Of a DNA stretch of 64,000 nt, positions 1-9,441 are shown one piece after another (positions within the stretch are counted from its first letter, which is position 1; each line of letters opens with the position of its first letter). The DNA lies in contig CP036432.1 in NCBI GenBank assembly GCA_007753675.1, positions 2,144,394 through 2,208,393 on the forward strand, in the 5' to 3' direction. Position numbers and translations under genes: made by a program. The stretch is from Stieleria magnilauensis (GTDB lineage Bacteria > Planctomycetota > Planctomycetia > Pirellulales > Pirellulaceae). A model generated the notes under the pieces. That model did not search any database, was not told where the DNA came from, and was given only the letters and a program-made list of their open reading frames with translations.

Positions 1-384
1 GTTTTCGATTCGATAGGTGTCGCGTTGGACGGTTCCGGTGACGCGGGCGTTCAGTGGTGTCTTGTCCGGATTGGGGCCAAAAGATTGGCGACACTTCGCT
101 TGAACCGATTCAACATAACGCCGCGCATCTTGCTCGGTCTTCAATCCATTGAGTGATCGGCGGTGTTCGTTTTCGAACTGTCGCAACTGGTGAACAAAGA
201 ATTCCTGAATCATTCGCGGGAATCGATTCCGGGGGGCGACCTCCTCCGCTGCAAACGCGGTCGGGTGACACAACGAGCCGATCATCGGCAGCGCGAGGGA
301 ATGCCCGGCGACGGCTTTGAGCGCATGGCGACGTGAAAAAGAGAAACGCGGCGGTTGATCGGGTCGGAATCGCGAATCGTTCAT
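1..384 (-). CDS. Secreted alpha/beta hydrolase (acetylxylan-esterase-like), N-terminal part only
   Basis: The reverse strand reads open from an ATG at 384 to the window edge, so only the first 128 codons are present. The N-terminus carries a twin-arginine-like export signal (SRRHALKAVAG, then a hydrophobic stretch ending in AFAAEE). The following part (KTPLNARVTGTVQRDTYRIE) resembles the entry into the hydrolase fold of planctomycete acetylxylan-esterase/dienelactone-hydrolase-like proteins; that is family recognition from a short piece. The catalytic serine, aspartate and histidine lie outside the window. The gene is divergent from the DUF1592 protein at 577, so the two probably share a promoter region between 385 and 576. 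Confidence 0.7.
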   Translation of the reverse strand, partial: MNDSRFRPDQPPRFSFSRRHALKAVAGHSLALPMIGSLCHPTAFAAEEVAPRNRFPRMIQEFFVHQLRQFENEHRRSLNGLKTEQDARRYVESVQAKCRQSFGPNPDKTPLNARVTGTVQRDTYRIEN

Positions 385-576
385 GGAGGGCAACTCTTGG
401 GGAAGGGGGTGGGCAATCGCGGAGGCGTCGAATTGACGGACGAACCGATTCGATTCGAGTATTCGTCGAGGGCATCGTCGTCTATAATGACCAGCCCATC
501 CTACAATGAAGAGAGAATCCCGTGTGGCAACTTTGATTGCCAACCCGGGTTGCTCCTGCCCACCTCAACAGTTTTT

Positions 577-2550
577 ATGGCATCACGATTTGCCCAATCG
601 GTTTGCGCGCCTGTGGTTGTGTTTTCACTGGCAGTTATCTTTGCAGACCTGTGCGGTTCGGAACGACCTTTCGCCAGTGCCGAAGACGCGCGTGCAGTCG
701 ACTCAGGTACCGACGACGCGGGTTCGAAGGGGTTGACCGCTGAGGGTGCCGTTGAGTTCGTGCAATCGTATTGCATCGATTGCCACGTCGGCGAAGATGC
801 GGAGTCGGGATTGGACTTGGAGGGATTCGCATCAGCCGAAGACGTCGCAAGTTCGATTGAGGCTTGGAACCGAATCGCGACCCGGGTTCACGAAGGCCAA
901 ATGCCGCCGTCGGATTCCGAGATGCCATCGCAGCAGAGCCGCTCGGCATTCGTCCGTTGGATTCGCGACACGATTTATCAAGCGGTTTGCGACGACGGCG
1001 TTCAACCAGGCGGCCCGATGTTGCGACGGCTGAACCGGACCGAATACGCCAACACCGTTCGCGACTTGCTGGGCATTCCCATCAACGCGGGCCACGCGTT
1101 GCCCGACGATGGAGCGGGCGGCGAAGGGTTTGACAACGCGGCGGAGACGCTGTTCATTTCGCCGATCTATGCCGAAAAGTACTTGGATGCCGCACGGTCG
1201 GCGATCGGCCACGCGTTGAAAGACCCCGACGATCGAGAACGGATCATCACCGCCACGCCGAACGACAAACGGTCACCGGAACAAGCCGCCCGCGAAGTGC
1301 TCGCCGGATTCCTGCCGCGAGCGTTTCGCCGTCCCGCCAGTACGGAAGAAATCGACGAATACACTCAGCTGTTCAATCAAGTCTACGAAGAAGACCAGTC
1401 CTACATCAGCGCGATCGAGTTCACGTTGGTCGCCGCGATGGTGTCGCCCAAGTTTTTGTTCTTGTTCGAACAAGCCGCCGAAACCGACGAACCGACTCTG
1501 GTTTCACAGTACGAGATTGCATCGCGGCTGTCGTACTTTCTGTGGGCGTCGATGCCGGACGACGAACTGATGCGTTTAGCGGCGCAAGGCAAGTTGCACG
1601 ACGACGACGTTTTGGAACAGCAGGTCGCCCGGATGTTACGCAGTGACGTCGACCGCCGCGGTCTGAGACGCGGGGCGAAGGTTCGTGAATTCGCCACCAG
1701 TTTTGTCGAACAATGGTTGGGCACGCGGGCGCTCGGACGCGAATTCAAACCCGACAAATCCGTCGCGCTCAAGTACGACTCCGAACTCGAAGGCGGCATG
1801 AAGTACGAGCCGATCTTCTTTTTCGAAGACTTGCTGGCCGACAACCGTTCGCTTTTGAACTTGATCGATTCTGATTTTACCTACGTCAATCGAACGCTGG
1901 CCCGGCATTACATGGTCAAGGGTGAGTTTCGTGAGCAGCCCAAGAAGGTCGAACTCAGTGAGAAGGACCATCGTGGTGGGTTGTTGGGCATGAGCGCGGT
2001 GCTGGCCGTTTCATCGTTCCCGCACCGAACCAGTCCCGTTTTGCGCGGGAAATGGGTGTTGGAAACGCTGTTGGGCACCCCACCGCCGCCGGCACCGCCG
2101 AATGTACCGGCCTTGGAAGAAACCGTTGATGCCGCCCAGCCGTCATCGCTGCGGGAGCGATTGGAAAAGCATCGATCGGATCCGGTCTGCGCCTCCTGCC
2201 ACCAGGCGATGGATCCACTCGGGTTCGGACTGGAAAACTATGACGTGCTCGGCCGATGGCGGACGGTGGCCGATGGCGTCGCGATCGATGCCAGTGGACA
2301 GCTTCCCAGCGGCGAGACGTTCAACGGGCCCGACGAATTGAAGGGGCTGTTGATGGATCGCAAAGAGCAGTTCATGCGGAATTTGACGTCCAAAATGCTC
2401 GGCTATGCTTTGGCTCGTGGACTGACCAATGAAGATGCCTGTGTGGTCGAGTCGATCACGCGAAAACTGGCGGAAGACGACTACAAAGCGCAAACGCTGA
2501 TTCTAGAGATCGTCAAGAGCGTGCCGTTTCGATACAAGCAGGGTTCGTAG
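577..2550 (+). CDS. DUF1592-family planctomycete cytochrome c protein
   Basis: Exported protein of 657 residues. The frame is open upstream to 355, but the ATG at 577 begins a normal signal peptide (MASRFAQSVCAPVVV... ending near FASAEDA), so that start is preferred. A CIDCH haem-binding motif lies at residues 66-70 (PSD/planctomycete cytochrome c domain), followed by the DUF1587-DUF1595-DUF1592-DUF1588-DUF1585 order typical of this family (RRLNRTEYANTVRDLLG; YFLWASMPDDEL; PHRTSPVLRGKWVLE; CASCH from about residue 538, DPLGFGLENYD). The family is known for its multi-domain layout and periplasmic location; the reaction is not established. It is followed after 25 bp by a DUF1552 gene, the usual partner, so the two probably form one operon and act together in the periplasm. 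Confidence 0.9.
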   Translation: MASRFAQSVCAPVVVFSLAVIFADLCGSERPFASAEDARAVDSGTDDAGSKGLTAEGAVEFVQSYCIDCHVGEDAESGLDLEGFASAEDVASSIEAWNRIATRVHEGQMPPSDSEMPSQQSRSAFVRWIRDTIYQAVCDDGVQPGGPMLRRLNRTEYANTVRDLLGIPINAGHALPDDGAGGEGFDNAAETLFISPIYAEKYLDAARSAIGHALKDPDDRERIITATPNDKRSPEQAAREVLAGFLPRAFRRPASTEEIDEYTQLFNQVYEEDQSYISAIEFTLVAAMVSPKFLFLFEQAAETDEPTLVSQYEIASRLSYFLWASMPDDELMRLAAQGKLHDDDVLEQQVARMLRSDVDRRGLRRGAKVREFATSFVEQWLGTRALGREFKPDKSVALKYDSELEGGMKYEPIFFFEDLLADNRSLLNLIDSDFTYVNRTLARHYMVKGEFREQPKKVELSEKDHRGGLLGMSAVLAVSSFPHRTSPVLRGKWVLETLLGTPPPPAPPNVPALEETVDAAQPSSLRERLEKHRSDPVCASCHQAMDPLGFGLENYDVLGRWRTVADGVAIDASGQLPSGETFNGPDELKGLLMDRKEQFMRNLTSKMLGYALARGLTNEDACVVESITRKLAEDDYKAQTLILEIVKSVPFRYKQGS

Positions 2551-2575
2551 CTTCGCTTGTTTTCAACAAGCTACA

Positions 2576-3991
2576 ATGAAAGCGAACATTCAAAATAGGA
2601 TGAAACACATGAACGTCTACTTGGACGACGAGACGAATCGTCAGATGCCGCTATCACGTCGTACGCTGTTACGTGGTGCGGGGGCGGCCTTGGCGCTACC
2701 GTGGCTCGAAGCGATGATGCCCGGCAAGGTTTCGGCGGCCGAATCGGAGGGCAAGGCACCGGAGGATTCGCCGCTGCGGATGGCGGCGCTGTTCGTCCCC
2801 AACGGCGTCCGGCAAGACATGTGGACGCCGGAGAAGACCGGCCGCGATTTCGACTTGTCACCGACATTGGAGCCGCTGGCCGACGTCAAGGATCAGCTTC
2901 TGGTGCTGACGAAATTGTGGAACCAGGCCAGTAACTTCGGCGACGGGCACTACGTCAAGTGTTCTGGATTCTTGACCTGCACCACGATCAACAAGTCATT
3001 GGGGATCGATCTGAACTGTAACGGGCGGTCGATGGATCAGGTGGCCGCCGATTACGCTGGGAAACTCACGCCGCTGCCGTCGCTGGAACTCGGCATCGAT
3101 CCGGTCACGACCGGCGTCGACACCAACGTCGGTTACACGCGTGTTTATGGATCGCACATCGCCTGGAGCGGTCCGACGAGTCCGCTGGCGCGGGAGTTGA
3201 ATCCGCACCTGGTGTTTGACCGGCTGTTCCGCGCCGGCAACCCCAACAAGGGAGCGGCTCAGCGTGATCGGCTGCTGTTGGACCGCGTCCTGGAAGATGC
3301 CGATCAGTTGAAGCATCGACTCGGTGCGGCGGATCGACAGCGGATGGAAGAGTACCTGCAATCGGTCCGCTCAGTCGAGAAACGCTTGCAGAACCAGGAT
3401 GCCGGCGGAGCCACACAATGGCAACCGCTGGTCAAGCTGGACCGCCAGAGCCGGCCTCCGGAACAACGTCCCGACGCCTATGTCGAGCAGGTTCGGTTGA
3501 TGTTGGACATGATCGCGCTGGCGTTCCAAACCGACACCACACGCGTCTGTACCTTCATGTTCGGCAACGCCGTCAGCGGCCGCAACTTTTCGTTCCTGGA
3601 CGGTGTTTCCGGCGGTCACCACGACACCTCGCACCACCAGAACAACGAAGACAAGCTGCGTCAGTATCAACTGATCAATCGCTGGCATGTGGAACAGTAC
3701 GCGTACTTGCTCGAAAAACTTCGCTCGATGAAAGAGCGCGAGGGAACGGTACTCGACAACTCGATGATCTTGTACGGGTCTGGGTTACGTGACGGAAACA
3801 GCCACAACCCGCACAATCTGCCGATCTTGCTGGGCGGCAGCGGTGGCGGACGCATTGCCACCGGCCAACACCTGTCCTTCGGTCGCGACACGCCGCTGGC
3901 GAATCTGTATGCCGCGATGTTGAACGCATTCGGAACCGGGCACGAGCGATTCGCCGATAGCACGGGGATTTTGCCGGGAGTGCTGAGCTGA
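2576..3991 (+). CDS. DUF1552-family Tat-exported protein
   Basis: A 471-residue protein with a twin-arginine signal (SRRTLLRGAGAALALPWLEA). The body shows the DUF1552 pattern: LRMAALFVPNGV near the start of the mature chain, a conserved GHYVKCSGFLTC stretch, and C-terminal LDNSMILYGSGLRDGNSHN and NLPILLGG motifs, resembling the DUF1501/alkaline-phosphatase-like fold. Several ATG codons are in frame (2576, 2600, 2609, 2645); the farthest is given, though the start at 2609 or 2645 also leaves the Tat motif intact. It lies 25 bp behind the DUF1592 cytochrome gene, a partnership seen repeatedly in planctomycetes. The function is unknown beyond export and a probable role with the cytochrome. Confidence 0.9.
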   Translation: MKANIQNRMKHMNVYLDDETNRQMPLSRRTLLRGAGAALALPWLEAMMPGKVSAAESEGKAPEDSPLRMAALFVPNGVRQDMWTPEKTGRDFDLSPTLEPLADVKDQLLVLTKLWNQASNFGDGHYVKCSGFLTCTTINKSLGIDLNCNGRSMDQVAADYAGKLTPLPSLELGIDPVTTGVDTNVGYTRVYGSHIAWSGPTSPLARELNPHLVFDRLFRAGNPNKGAAQRDRLLLDRVLEDADQLKHRLGAADRQRMEEYLQSVRSVEKRLQNQDAGGATQWQPLVKLDRQSRPPEQRPDAYVEQVRLMLDMIALAFQTDTTRVCTFMFGNAVSGRNFSFLDGVSGGHHDTSHHQNNEDKLRQYQLINRWHVEQYAYLLEKLRSMKEREGTVLDNSMILYGSGLRDGNSHNPHNLPILLGGSGGGRIATGQHLSFGRDTPLANLYAAMLNAFGTGHERFADSTGILPGVLS

Positions 3992-4008
3992 TTGATGGAG
4001 GTCCGGTC

Positions 4009-4536
4009 GCTGCGGAGCAGCGTGTGGGATGCGTCTGAAGGCTGGACACCAACATGCGCTGGTGTGCAGGCTTTAGCCGCTCGTCTTGCTGCTTCGCAGC
4101 GCGTGGGATGCGCCTGAAGGCTGGACACCAACCTGCGCTGGTGTGCAGGCTTTAGCCGCCCGGGTCGCTGCTTCGCAGCGAGTGCGTTGCGCCTGAAGGC
4201 TGGACACCAACGTGCGCTGGTGTCCAGGCTTTAGCCGCCCGGGTCGCTGCTTCGCAGCGAGTGGGATGCGCCTGAAGGCTGGACACCAACCTGCGCTGGT
4301 GTGCAGGCTTTAACCGCCCGTCTTGCTGCTTCGCAGCGCGTGGGATGCGCCTGAAGGCTGGACACCAACCTGCGCTGGTGTGCAGGCTTTAGCCGCCCGG
4401 GTCGCTGCTTCGCAGCGCGTGGGATGCGCCTGAAGGCTGGACACCAACCTGCGCTGGTGTGCAGGCTTTAGCCGCCCGGGTCGCTGCTTCGCAGCGAGTG
4501 CGTTGCGCCTGAAGGCTGGACACCAACGTGCGCTGC
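4009..4536. repeat. 79-bp tandem repeat array, about 6.7 copies
   Basis: Copies of GCTGCTTCGCAGC (itself a small hairpin) begin at 4009, 4088, 4167, 4246, 4325, 4404 and 4483, exactly 79 bp apart. Each unit also holds a second hairpin with arms ACACCA and TGGTGT extended by GCCTGAAGGCTGG and GCAGGCTTTAGCC. Units differ at a few positions (for example CCGGGTCG against CGTCTTG). The array fills the gap between the convergent DUF1552 and RND genes and runs up to the RND stop codon. No reading frame in it is convincing. Confidence 0.93.
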
Positions 4537-6866
4537 TATCGACGTCGGGGCTTGGCGAATCGGCTGAGCATGGCGGGCAACAGCAGCACGTCGGCGAACA
4601 GCGCGGTGGCCAGGGTCAGGCATCCCATGATGCCGAACAGTCGAGCGTCGCGAGAATCACCGGCGATCGCCGATCCCAAGCCCGCGACCAGGACAATCGT
4701 CGTCATCAACAGCGCCGACCCGACTCCGGTGAACGCGCGGCGAATGACCTCCTGGTGTTGCCCACCGTGTTTCATCTCTTCCTGGTAACGCGTCAGAAAA
4801 TGAATCGTGTCGTCGACCGCGATACCGACACAAATCGTGAACACACACACCGTCACCATCTCCAGATGTTGGCCGCTGACGACCAGCATGGTGGCCGTCG
4901 CGGCGAGCGGAAACAGATTCGGAATGATGGAGATCAATCCGATTCGGATCGAGCGATAGACGAGCGTCAACACCATCCAGATGACGACACTGGCTGTTCC
5001 CAAGCTGGTGGCCAGATCGGTGACGATTTGATAGATGTTTCGCCATCGCCAGACCGCGTTTCCCTGTAGCTCCAAGTCGAAATCGGGATGCCGCTCGGCG
5101 ATCGTATTCAATCCAGCGTCGATCCGTTGAAACGGCTTGCTGTAGGCGGCGATGCCTAAATCCTGGACACGAAACTGGATTGAGGCGAAGCGGTGTTCGG
5201 GGATGTAGAAGGCGCGTTTGAGCGACGGCGGCAGCAGTTCGAGCAGCGTCATGCGTTCCTTTGCGTCTCCGTCACCCGGCAGTGCCGCCAGCAATTGTCC
5301 GATCCCCAGCGGATTGCCGATCAGCGGTTCGCTGGCCAACAAGGCATCGATTTCGCCGAGCACGTCCAGCAGTTCGCTTTCGTCCGAATCGTTGAACCAG
5401 CGGACGTCGACAGTGCTGAATTCCAGTCCGCCGAGTGACCGGTCCAGGTGCCGAAGCGCCTGAGCCGCCTCGCCGGACTCGCTCAATCCGCTGTAACGCT
5501 TTTCGTCGGGTTGCAGTTGCAAAGAAATCAATGCCATGGCGAAGGTGGTGGCGATGGCGATACGGGCGACCGCGCGGTCTCGGCGCAGCACCCAATCAAC
5601 CAGCGGCCCGATCCGCCTCAATTGGCCGTCGACCAGACTTTTGCCCAGCCCGATATGCAGGCGTCGTCCCAGTGGCGACCGACATCCCAGCGGAATCACT
5701 GTCAACACGCTGATGAACGTCATCGCAACACCGACGACGCAGCAAAGCCCGAAGTCGCGAACGATCTCGTGATGAGCCCATAGCAGCGACAGGAATCCGA
5801 TTGCCGTGGTGGTGCTGGTCAGCAAACACGCCATGCCGACGCGCGAAATCCCACGCCGTGCCGCCTCTTTGACTTCCAGACCGTTGGCACGTTGTTGGCG
5901 GATCTCGACCATCAAATGCACCGAGTCGGTCAGTCCGACCAGACTGACCAGCACGGGAACGATGATGTCGTTGAACGGGTTGTCTTGCAGATCCAGAAAA
6001 TGCAACATCCCGGTGGTCCACAAAACACCGACGGCCGGCGCCACCGCGACGATCACCACGGCCGAGAATCCGCGAAACAGAATCACTGCCGAGAGCAACA
6101 TGATCGAGTACCCGATCAGTTGGTACTTGGTCGAATCCGTCACGTGATTGTTGGCCATCATCAAATGCAACGGCACCGGTCCGGTCAGTTGAAACTCCAA
6201 TGCGACACCGGGGATGGTCGCTGCAATCGACTCGGCACGTTCCCGGATCTCGCTGGTCACCGCTTCGTCGCTGGTGACAAAGAACCAGTCGATGCCGAGG
6301 TGCATCAACACCGTCCGCCCGTCCTGGGAGATCAGTTGACCGACCGCCAGCGGATTCTCCAGCACTCGACTGCGAGCCTCGTCCAACTGACGCTGCGATG
6401 CGTTGTCGCTGGGCAGCAGCGTTCCCGAGAGTCCGAACAGGTTGAAACCGGGAACGCTGTCGAGCCACATCACGTCGTCGATTTGGGGCATCGACTGCAG
6501 CCCTTCGGCGACCCGCCGCATCGCTCGCAGATGCGATCCGGTGAACAAGTCCGCTGTGCCCGACGGGTCGACGCGCGCGACCAAGACGCATTGTCCGCCG
6601 CCGACTTGAAAGGGCTGGACGTTGTCGGGGACACGGCCGCCACTGGGGTAGTCCATGTCGCGTCGATCGGAGCGATTCGTTGCTCCCGAATCGTCAGCCT
6701 GCTGCACCGTTTCGGGGATCAGATCCGTGATCAGTGCGGGGTTGGTAAACCCGATCGTCGCCAGCGTCGACATGGCGAAAAACACCGCCAGTTGTGCCCC
6801 GGGGTGATCGGCCCACCAAAAGAACAGCCGTGCGCCGATCCCCGCTGTTTGTTTCATCCGTGTCAC
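4536..6866 (-). CDS. RND/MMPL-family transporter permease
   Basis: A 776-residue inner-membrane protein with the RND layout: one N-terminal membrane helix (near residues 20-40), a large periplasmic loop, a helix bundle (YQLIGYSIMLLSAVILFRG through VVGVAMTFISVLTVIPLG), a second periplasmic loop, and a second bundle near the C-terminus (GTASVVIWMVLTLVYRS ... ICVGIAVDDTIHFLTRY ... LLMTTIVLVAGLGSAI). The GIAVDDTIHFLTRYQEE stretch is typical of the MMPL/SSD branch. The substrate cannot be told. The first codon is GTG at 6866, overlapping the TGA of the upstream gene as GTGA, so translation is probably coupled; an ATG at 6857 is an alternative. No membrane-fusion or outer-membrane partner is adjacent. 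Confidence 0.88.
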   Translation of the reverse strand: MTRMKQTAGIGARLFFWWADHPGAQLAVFFAMSTLATIGFTNPALITDLIPETVQQADDSGATNRSDRRDMDYPSGGRVPDNVQPFQVGGGQCVLVARVDPSGTADLFTGSHLRAMRRVAEGLQSMPQIDDVMWLDSVPGFNLFGLSGTLLPSDNASQRQLDEARSRVLENPLAVGQLISQDGRTVLMHLGIDWFFVTSDEAVTSEIRERAESIAATIPGVALEFQLTGPVPLHLMMANNHVTDSTKYQLIGYSIMLLSAVILFRGFSAVVIVAVAPAVGVLWTTGMLHFLDLQDNPFNDIIVPVLVSLVGLTDSVHLMVEIRQQRANGLEVKEAARRGISRVGMACLLTSTTTAIGFLSLLWAHHEIVRDFGLCCVVGVAMTFISVLTVIPLGCRSPLGRRLHIGLGKSLVDGQLRRIGPLVDWVLRRDRAVARIAIATTFAMALISLQLQPDEKRYSGLSESGEAAQALRHLDRSLGGLEFSTVDVRWFNDSDESELLDVLGEIDALLASEPLIGNPLGIGQLLAALPGDGDAKERMTLLELLPPSLKRAFYIPEHRFASIQFRVQDLGIAAYSKPFQRIDAGLNTIAERHPDFDLELQGNAVWRWRNIYQIVTDLATSLGTASVVIWMVLTLVYRSIRIGLISIIPNLFPLAATATMLVVSGQHLEMVTVCVFTICVGIAVDDTIHFLTRYQEEMKHGGQHQEVIRRAFTGVGSALLMTTIVLVAGLGSAIAGDSRDARLFGIMGCLTLATALFADVLLLPAMLSRFAKPRRR

Positions 6867-8839
6867 AGGCGCTCCGCCGCGGCGGCTCTGATCTCATCAC
6901 GTTCGATTCTTCTGTCATGATTCCGGTCGATGCGATTGAATCCGAATCGCTGAAATGCAACCGGTGTCTCGTCACGTTCGATGATCCCGTCTCGGTTCGT
7001 ATCCATGGACGCCATGAACTTGGTCACGTGGTCCTCGATCTGTTTGTCGCGTTCGGCCTGTTGGCGTTGCGAGAGTGGCTTTGGCTTTTGAACTCGGTAA
7101 TGCGGACCGCCGCGGGGGATGGCGACGTCAAAGAAAGCAATGGCCATCTCTTCCCAGGTTTGATCACCCCAGGAGACGAAATCGTCGGGGTCGGGGTTAA
7201 ACGGATTGCTCGAGGAATTGTCAAAGCGGACGGACATCTCCAATGATTCGACATCGTTCAGATCGACCGGTGTGTTGAATTCGTACCAATGCTGCCAGTT
7301 GAAATCGTAATGGGGCACGCTGAGTAACGGTTTGACTTGCCCGCCGGGGCGATTGGCTTGCAACCAGAACGATTTGCCACGCAGGTGCATGTGCGGTGTG
7401 ATGCCCAGCATTCGGCTGTTCGGCGGAAAAGAATCGACCGTCATGGTGACGGTGTGATCGCTGACGCCGGGGGGAATCTCGAACTCGTGATCGATCGCCA
7501 GTTGCGTGAACACCTCGTGGCTGACATCGTCCGCGGCGGTCTCCCACACGCCGACCCGCGTCAAATCACCCGCCTTGCGGCCGTTGGGGGTGTAGTGCAT
7601 TTGGAACACCAGTTTCGAACCGGCGGGGACCAACCGAGCGTGACCTTCGGGCAGGGCGACGGCGCGTTGTCCGGGCACATAGGCCGCCATCCAACCGATG
7701 CCGTGGAATCCGTTGCCGTCGGGCGGTCGCACAAAAACGATCGCGTGGTGCACCACACTCGCATTCCCTGGGATCACCTGTGCCGCGCGAATCCAACGGT
7801 CTTCGGTCCACTTCGGGTCGACCACAAAGTACTGGTATTCGACGACGCCTTCGGCGGGGACGGTGAAGGGACGGTCGCGCATCGCGATCTCATCGTCCGG
7901 TTCGGTTTCAAACTGCCACCCGCCGGTCCATTGCGGAAGCGGCGGGAGATCTCCGTTGTCGCCTTGTGGCATTCCGCTGTCCAGCCAGGTGGCAATCTTG
8001 TCGCGCGTCTCCTGCGGCATCCTCCGCTCGCCGACGAAATGCCCGATGTCGGGGTCGGCGTGCCAGGGCGGCATGCGTTTCTGGTCGATGACTTCCAAGA
8101 TCATCTGCCCCCAACCGACCACTTCGTCGTAGTCCGTCAGGGCCATCGGCGCGATCTCACCGCCGCGGTGACATTCCACGCAGTGTTCGTTCAGGATCGA
8201 TGCGATGTCGGCGTTGAAGGTCACCGGTGCCGTAGCAGAATCCTTCGTCGAATGTTTCGCGGTGCGTGTAATCAAGCAACCGACGCTGGTGGTCTTGGGC
8301 GCTGGGATCGGATGGCCCGACAACAGGGATTCGAGGGCATCGTGCAGATCGTTCTGCGTCGGCCGGGCTCGCGAGACGCCTGGTTCGTACTGATCGTCGA
8401 TGCGTCCTTGGTAAACGATCTTGCCACCGGCATCGACCACAAACACTTCGGGGGTGCGTGTCGCACCAAAGGCGTCGGCGATCGATTGATCGGCGTCTTT
8501 GACCATCGGAAACTCGATCGCGTACTTCTTTGCATAGGCATCGATTTCCGCAGGAGAATCTTGCACGTTGCTGTTGACGCCCAGACACACGACGCCACGA
8601 CCGGCATACCGATCAGCCATTCGCTGCAGACGCGGGCCGTAAAGTCGTGCGAGCGGGCATTCTGTCCCCAGGAAACAAACCACGTGGACCGCAGAATCGT
8701 CCAGCGAGATCGCTCGTCCGTTCGTTCCGCGAAAGGTCAGCCGGTGAAGCGTGACGGTGTCCGCGGCAGAAGCATCTCCCGCGAACAGACAAACCAACAA
8801 GCTGCAAACGATGAAAATGCGAAGCACAATCGTGTTCAT
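6863..8839 (-). CDS. Redoxin - cytochrome c - PHM-like copper monooxygenase fusion with EF-hands
   Basis: A 658-residue exported fusion. The ATG at 8839 starts a clean signal peptide (VLRIFIVCSLLVCLFAGDASA); an upstream in-frame extension to 8998 looks non-coding. Domains in order: thioredoxin/redoxin-like (about 25-170, with a single Cys in FLGTECPLARLYG rather than CXXC), a cytochrome-c-like segment with CVECH near residue 219, a copper type II ascorbate-dependent monooxygenase-like domain (about 330-590), and a C-terminal EF-hand pair (DTNRDGIIERDE and DRNHDRRIERDE). The copper-site pattern of the peptidylglycine monooxygenase fold is visible: HH in VVHHAIVFV, H in QMHYTPNG and HMH in TPHMHLRG. 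Translation of the RND gene is coupled to it. The substrate is unknown; periplasmic redox chemistry is inferred. Confidence 0.85.
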   Translation of the reverse strand: MNTIVLRIFIVCSLLVCLFAGDASAADTVTLHRLTFRGTNGRAISLDDSAVHVVCFLGTECPLARLYGPRLQRMADRYAGRGVVCLGVNSNVQDSPAEIDAYAKKYAIEFPMVKDADQSIADAFGATRTPEVFVVDAGGKIVYQGRIDDQYEPGVSRARPTQNDLHDALESLLSGHPIPAPKTTSVGCLITRTAKHSTKDSATAPVTFNADIASILNEHCVECHRGGEIAPMALTDYDEVVGWGQMILEVIDQKRMPPWHADPDIGHFVGERRMPQETRDKIATWLDSGMPQGDNGDLPPLPQWTGGWQFETEPDDEIAMRDRPFTVPAEGVVEYQYFVVDPKWTEDRWIRAAQVIPGNASVVHHAIVFVRPPDGNGFHGIGWMAAYVPGQRAVALPEGHARLVPAGSKLVFQMHYTPNGRKAGDLTRVGVWETAADDVSHEVFTQLAIDHEFEIPPGVSDHTVTMTVDSFPPNSRMLGITPHMHLRGKSFWLQANRPGGQVKPLLSVPHYDFNWQHWYEFNTPVDLNDVESLEMSVRFDNSSSNPFNPDPDDFVSWGDQTWEEMAIAFFDVAIPRGGPHYRVQKPKPLSQRQQAERDKQIEDHVTKFMASMDTNRDGIIERDETPVAFQRFGFNRIDRNHDRRIERDEIRAAAAERL

Positions 8840-8882
8840 CAATGGAAGGCTTCCTACGGTCGATCCCAGCGGGTACGCGATG

Positions 8883-9182
8883 TCACTCAGCCCCGTTCGA
8901 GTCCACCCTGCCGGGGCGTCTCGATTCCGCCATCGCCCTAGCGGCTCGTTCGGCTGCCATTGCTTGTTGGCGCATTTGTTGCACTTGTTGCCGCGCACGC
9001 TCGGCAGTAAGTCTAGCGTGCATCAGCCGCATTTGAAACAGAGTGCCGCCAGCCAGCACCAGGCACAGGGTGATGCCGACGACCGCGCGTTTGCGGTAGG
9101 CCTGACCGCCAATCCATGTGACAACAAAAAACGCGAACGCGATCAGCACGAACCCGAGCGGAGGCAGGTTTCGAATGAACAT
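8883..9182 (-). CDS. Small two-helix membrane protein with coiled-coil tail
   Basis: A 99-residue protein of unknown function starting with ATG. It has two predicted membrane segments (GFVLIAFAFFVVTWIGG and AVVGITLCLVLAGGTLF) and then a charged Arg/Gln/Ala-rich helix (LTAERARQQVQQMRQQAMAAERAA) likely to form a coiled coil, with a short polar end. It lies 43 bp upstream of the redoxin fusion on the same strand and may be the first gene of that operon. Codon use looks coding, but I do not recognise a family. Confidence 0.6.
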   Translation of the reverse strand: MFIRNLPPLGFVLIAFAFFVVTWIGGQAYRKRAVVGITLCLVLAGGTLFQMRLMHARLTAERARQQVQQMRQQAMAAERAARAMAESRRPGRVDSNGAE

Positions 9183-9308
9183 CGCAAGGAAACCGAGTGA
9201 TGCGAACGCGAGACCGGCCCAAAAGCAGATCTTGCCAAACCCACCCGTTTGACGATCGGCGGGATCGTGCGAAACGGTTTCCGGCGGTGACTGATAGGGG
9301 TTTGTGCC

Positions 9309-9441
9309 CTAGTATTCCGCCGCACCTTGGTTTTCGGGTAGGCGGTAGTGGACGAGGCGACGAGTCCTCTGTAGTCGGCATATTGGCAAGGACTCGTCGC
9401 CTCGTCCACTACCCGAAAATTGAGCTGCGATAGACTACTAG
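9309..9441. repeat. Palindromic CTAG-ended element, copy A (133 bp)
   Basis: Bounded by CTAG at 9309-9312 and at 9438-9441. The core GTAGTGGACGAGGCGACGAG occurs once forward and once inverted (ACTCGTCGCCTCGTCCACTA) around a short spacer. The outer ends form an imperfect terminal inverted repeat. The right-hand CTAG supplies the TAG stop codon of the leftward aldo/keto reductase gene. Three more copies lie at 57348-57472, 58730-59190 and 63305-63437. No transposase is inside; it could be a non-autonomous (MITE-like) element or a REP/BIME-type repeat. Confidence 0.88.

Noticed and set aside
4009..4536. 79-bp array as a CRISPR array.
   Set aside because: The whole 79-bp unit is conserved, so there are no unique spacers, and no cas genes are present.
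7337..8941. Rightward 534-codon frame opposite the redoxin fusion.
   Set aside because: The leftward strand has haem, copper and EF-hand motifs; this frame has His/Arg/Asp-rich shadow composition.
9309..9441. Palindromic element as a CRISPR-like array or tRNA-like gene.
   Set aside because: Only two opposed cores, no spacers of equal size, no cloverleaf; repeat arrangement in copy C has identical spacers, unlike CRISPR.
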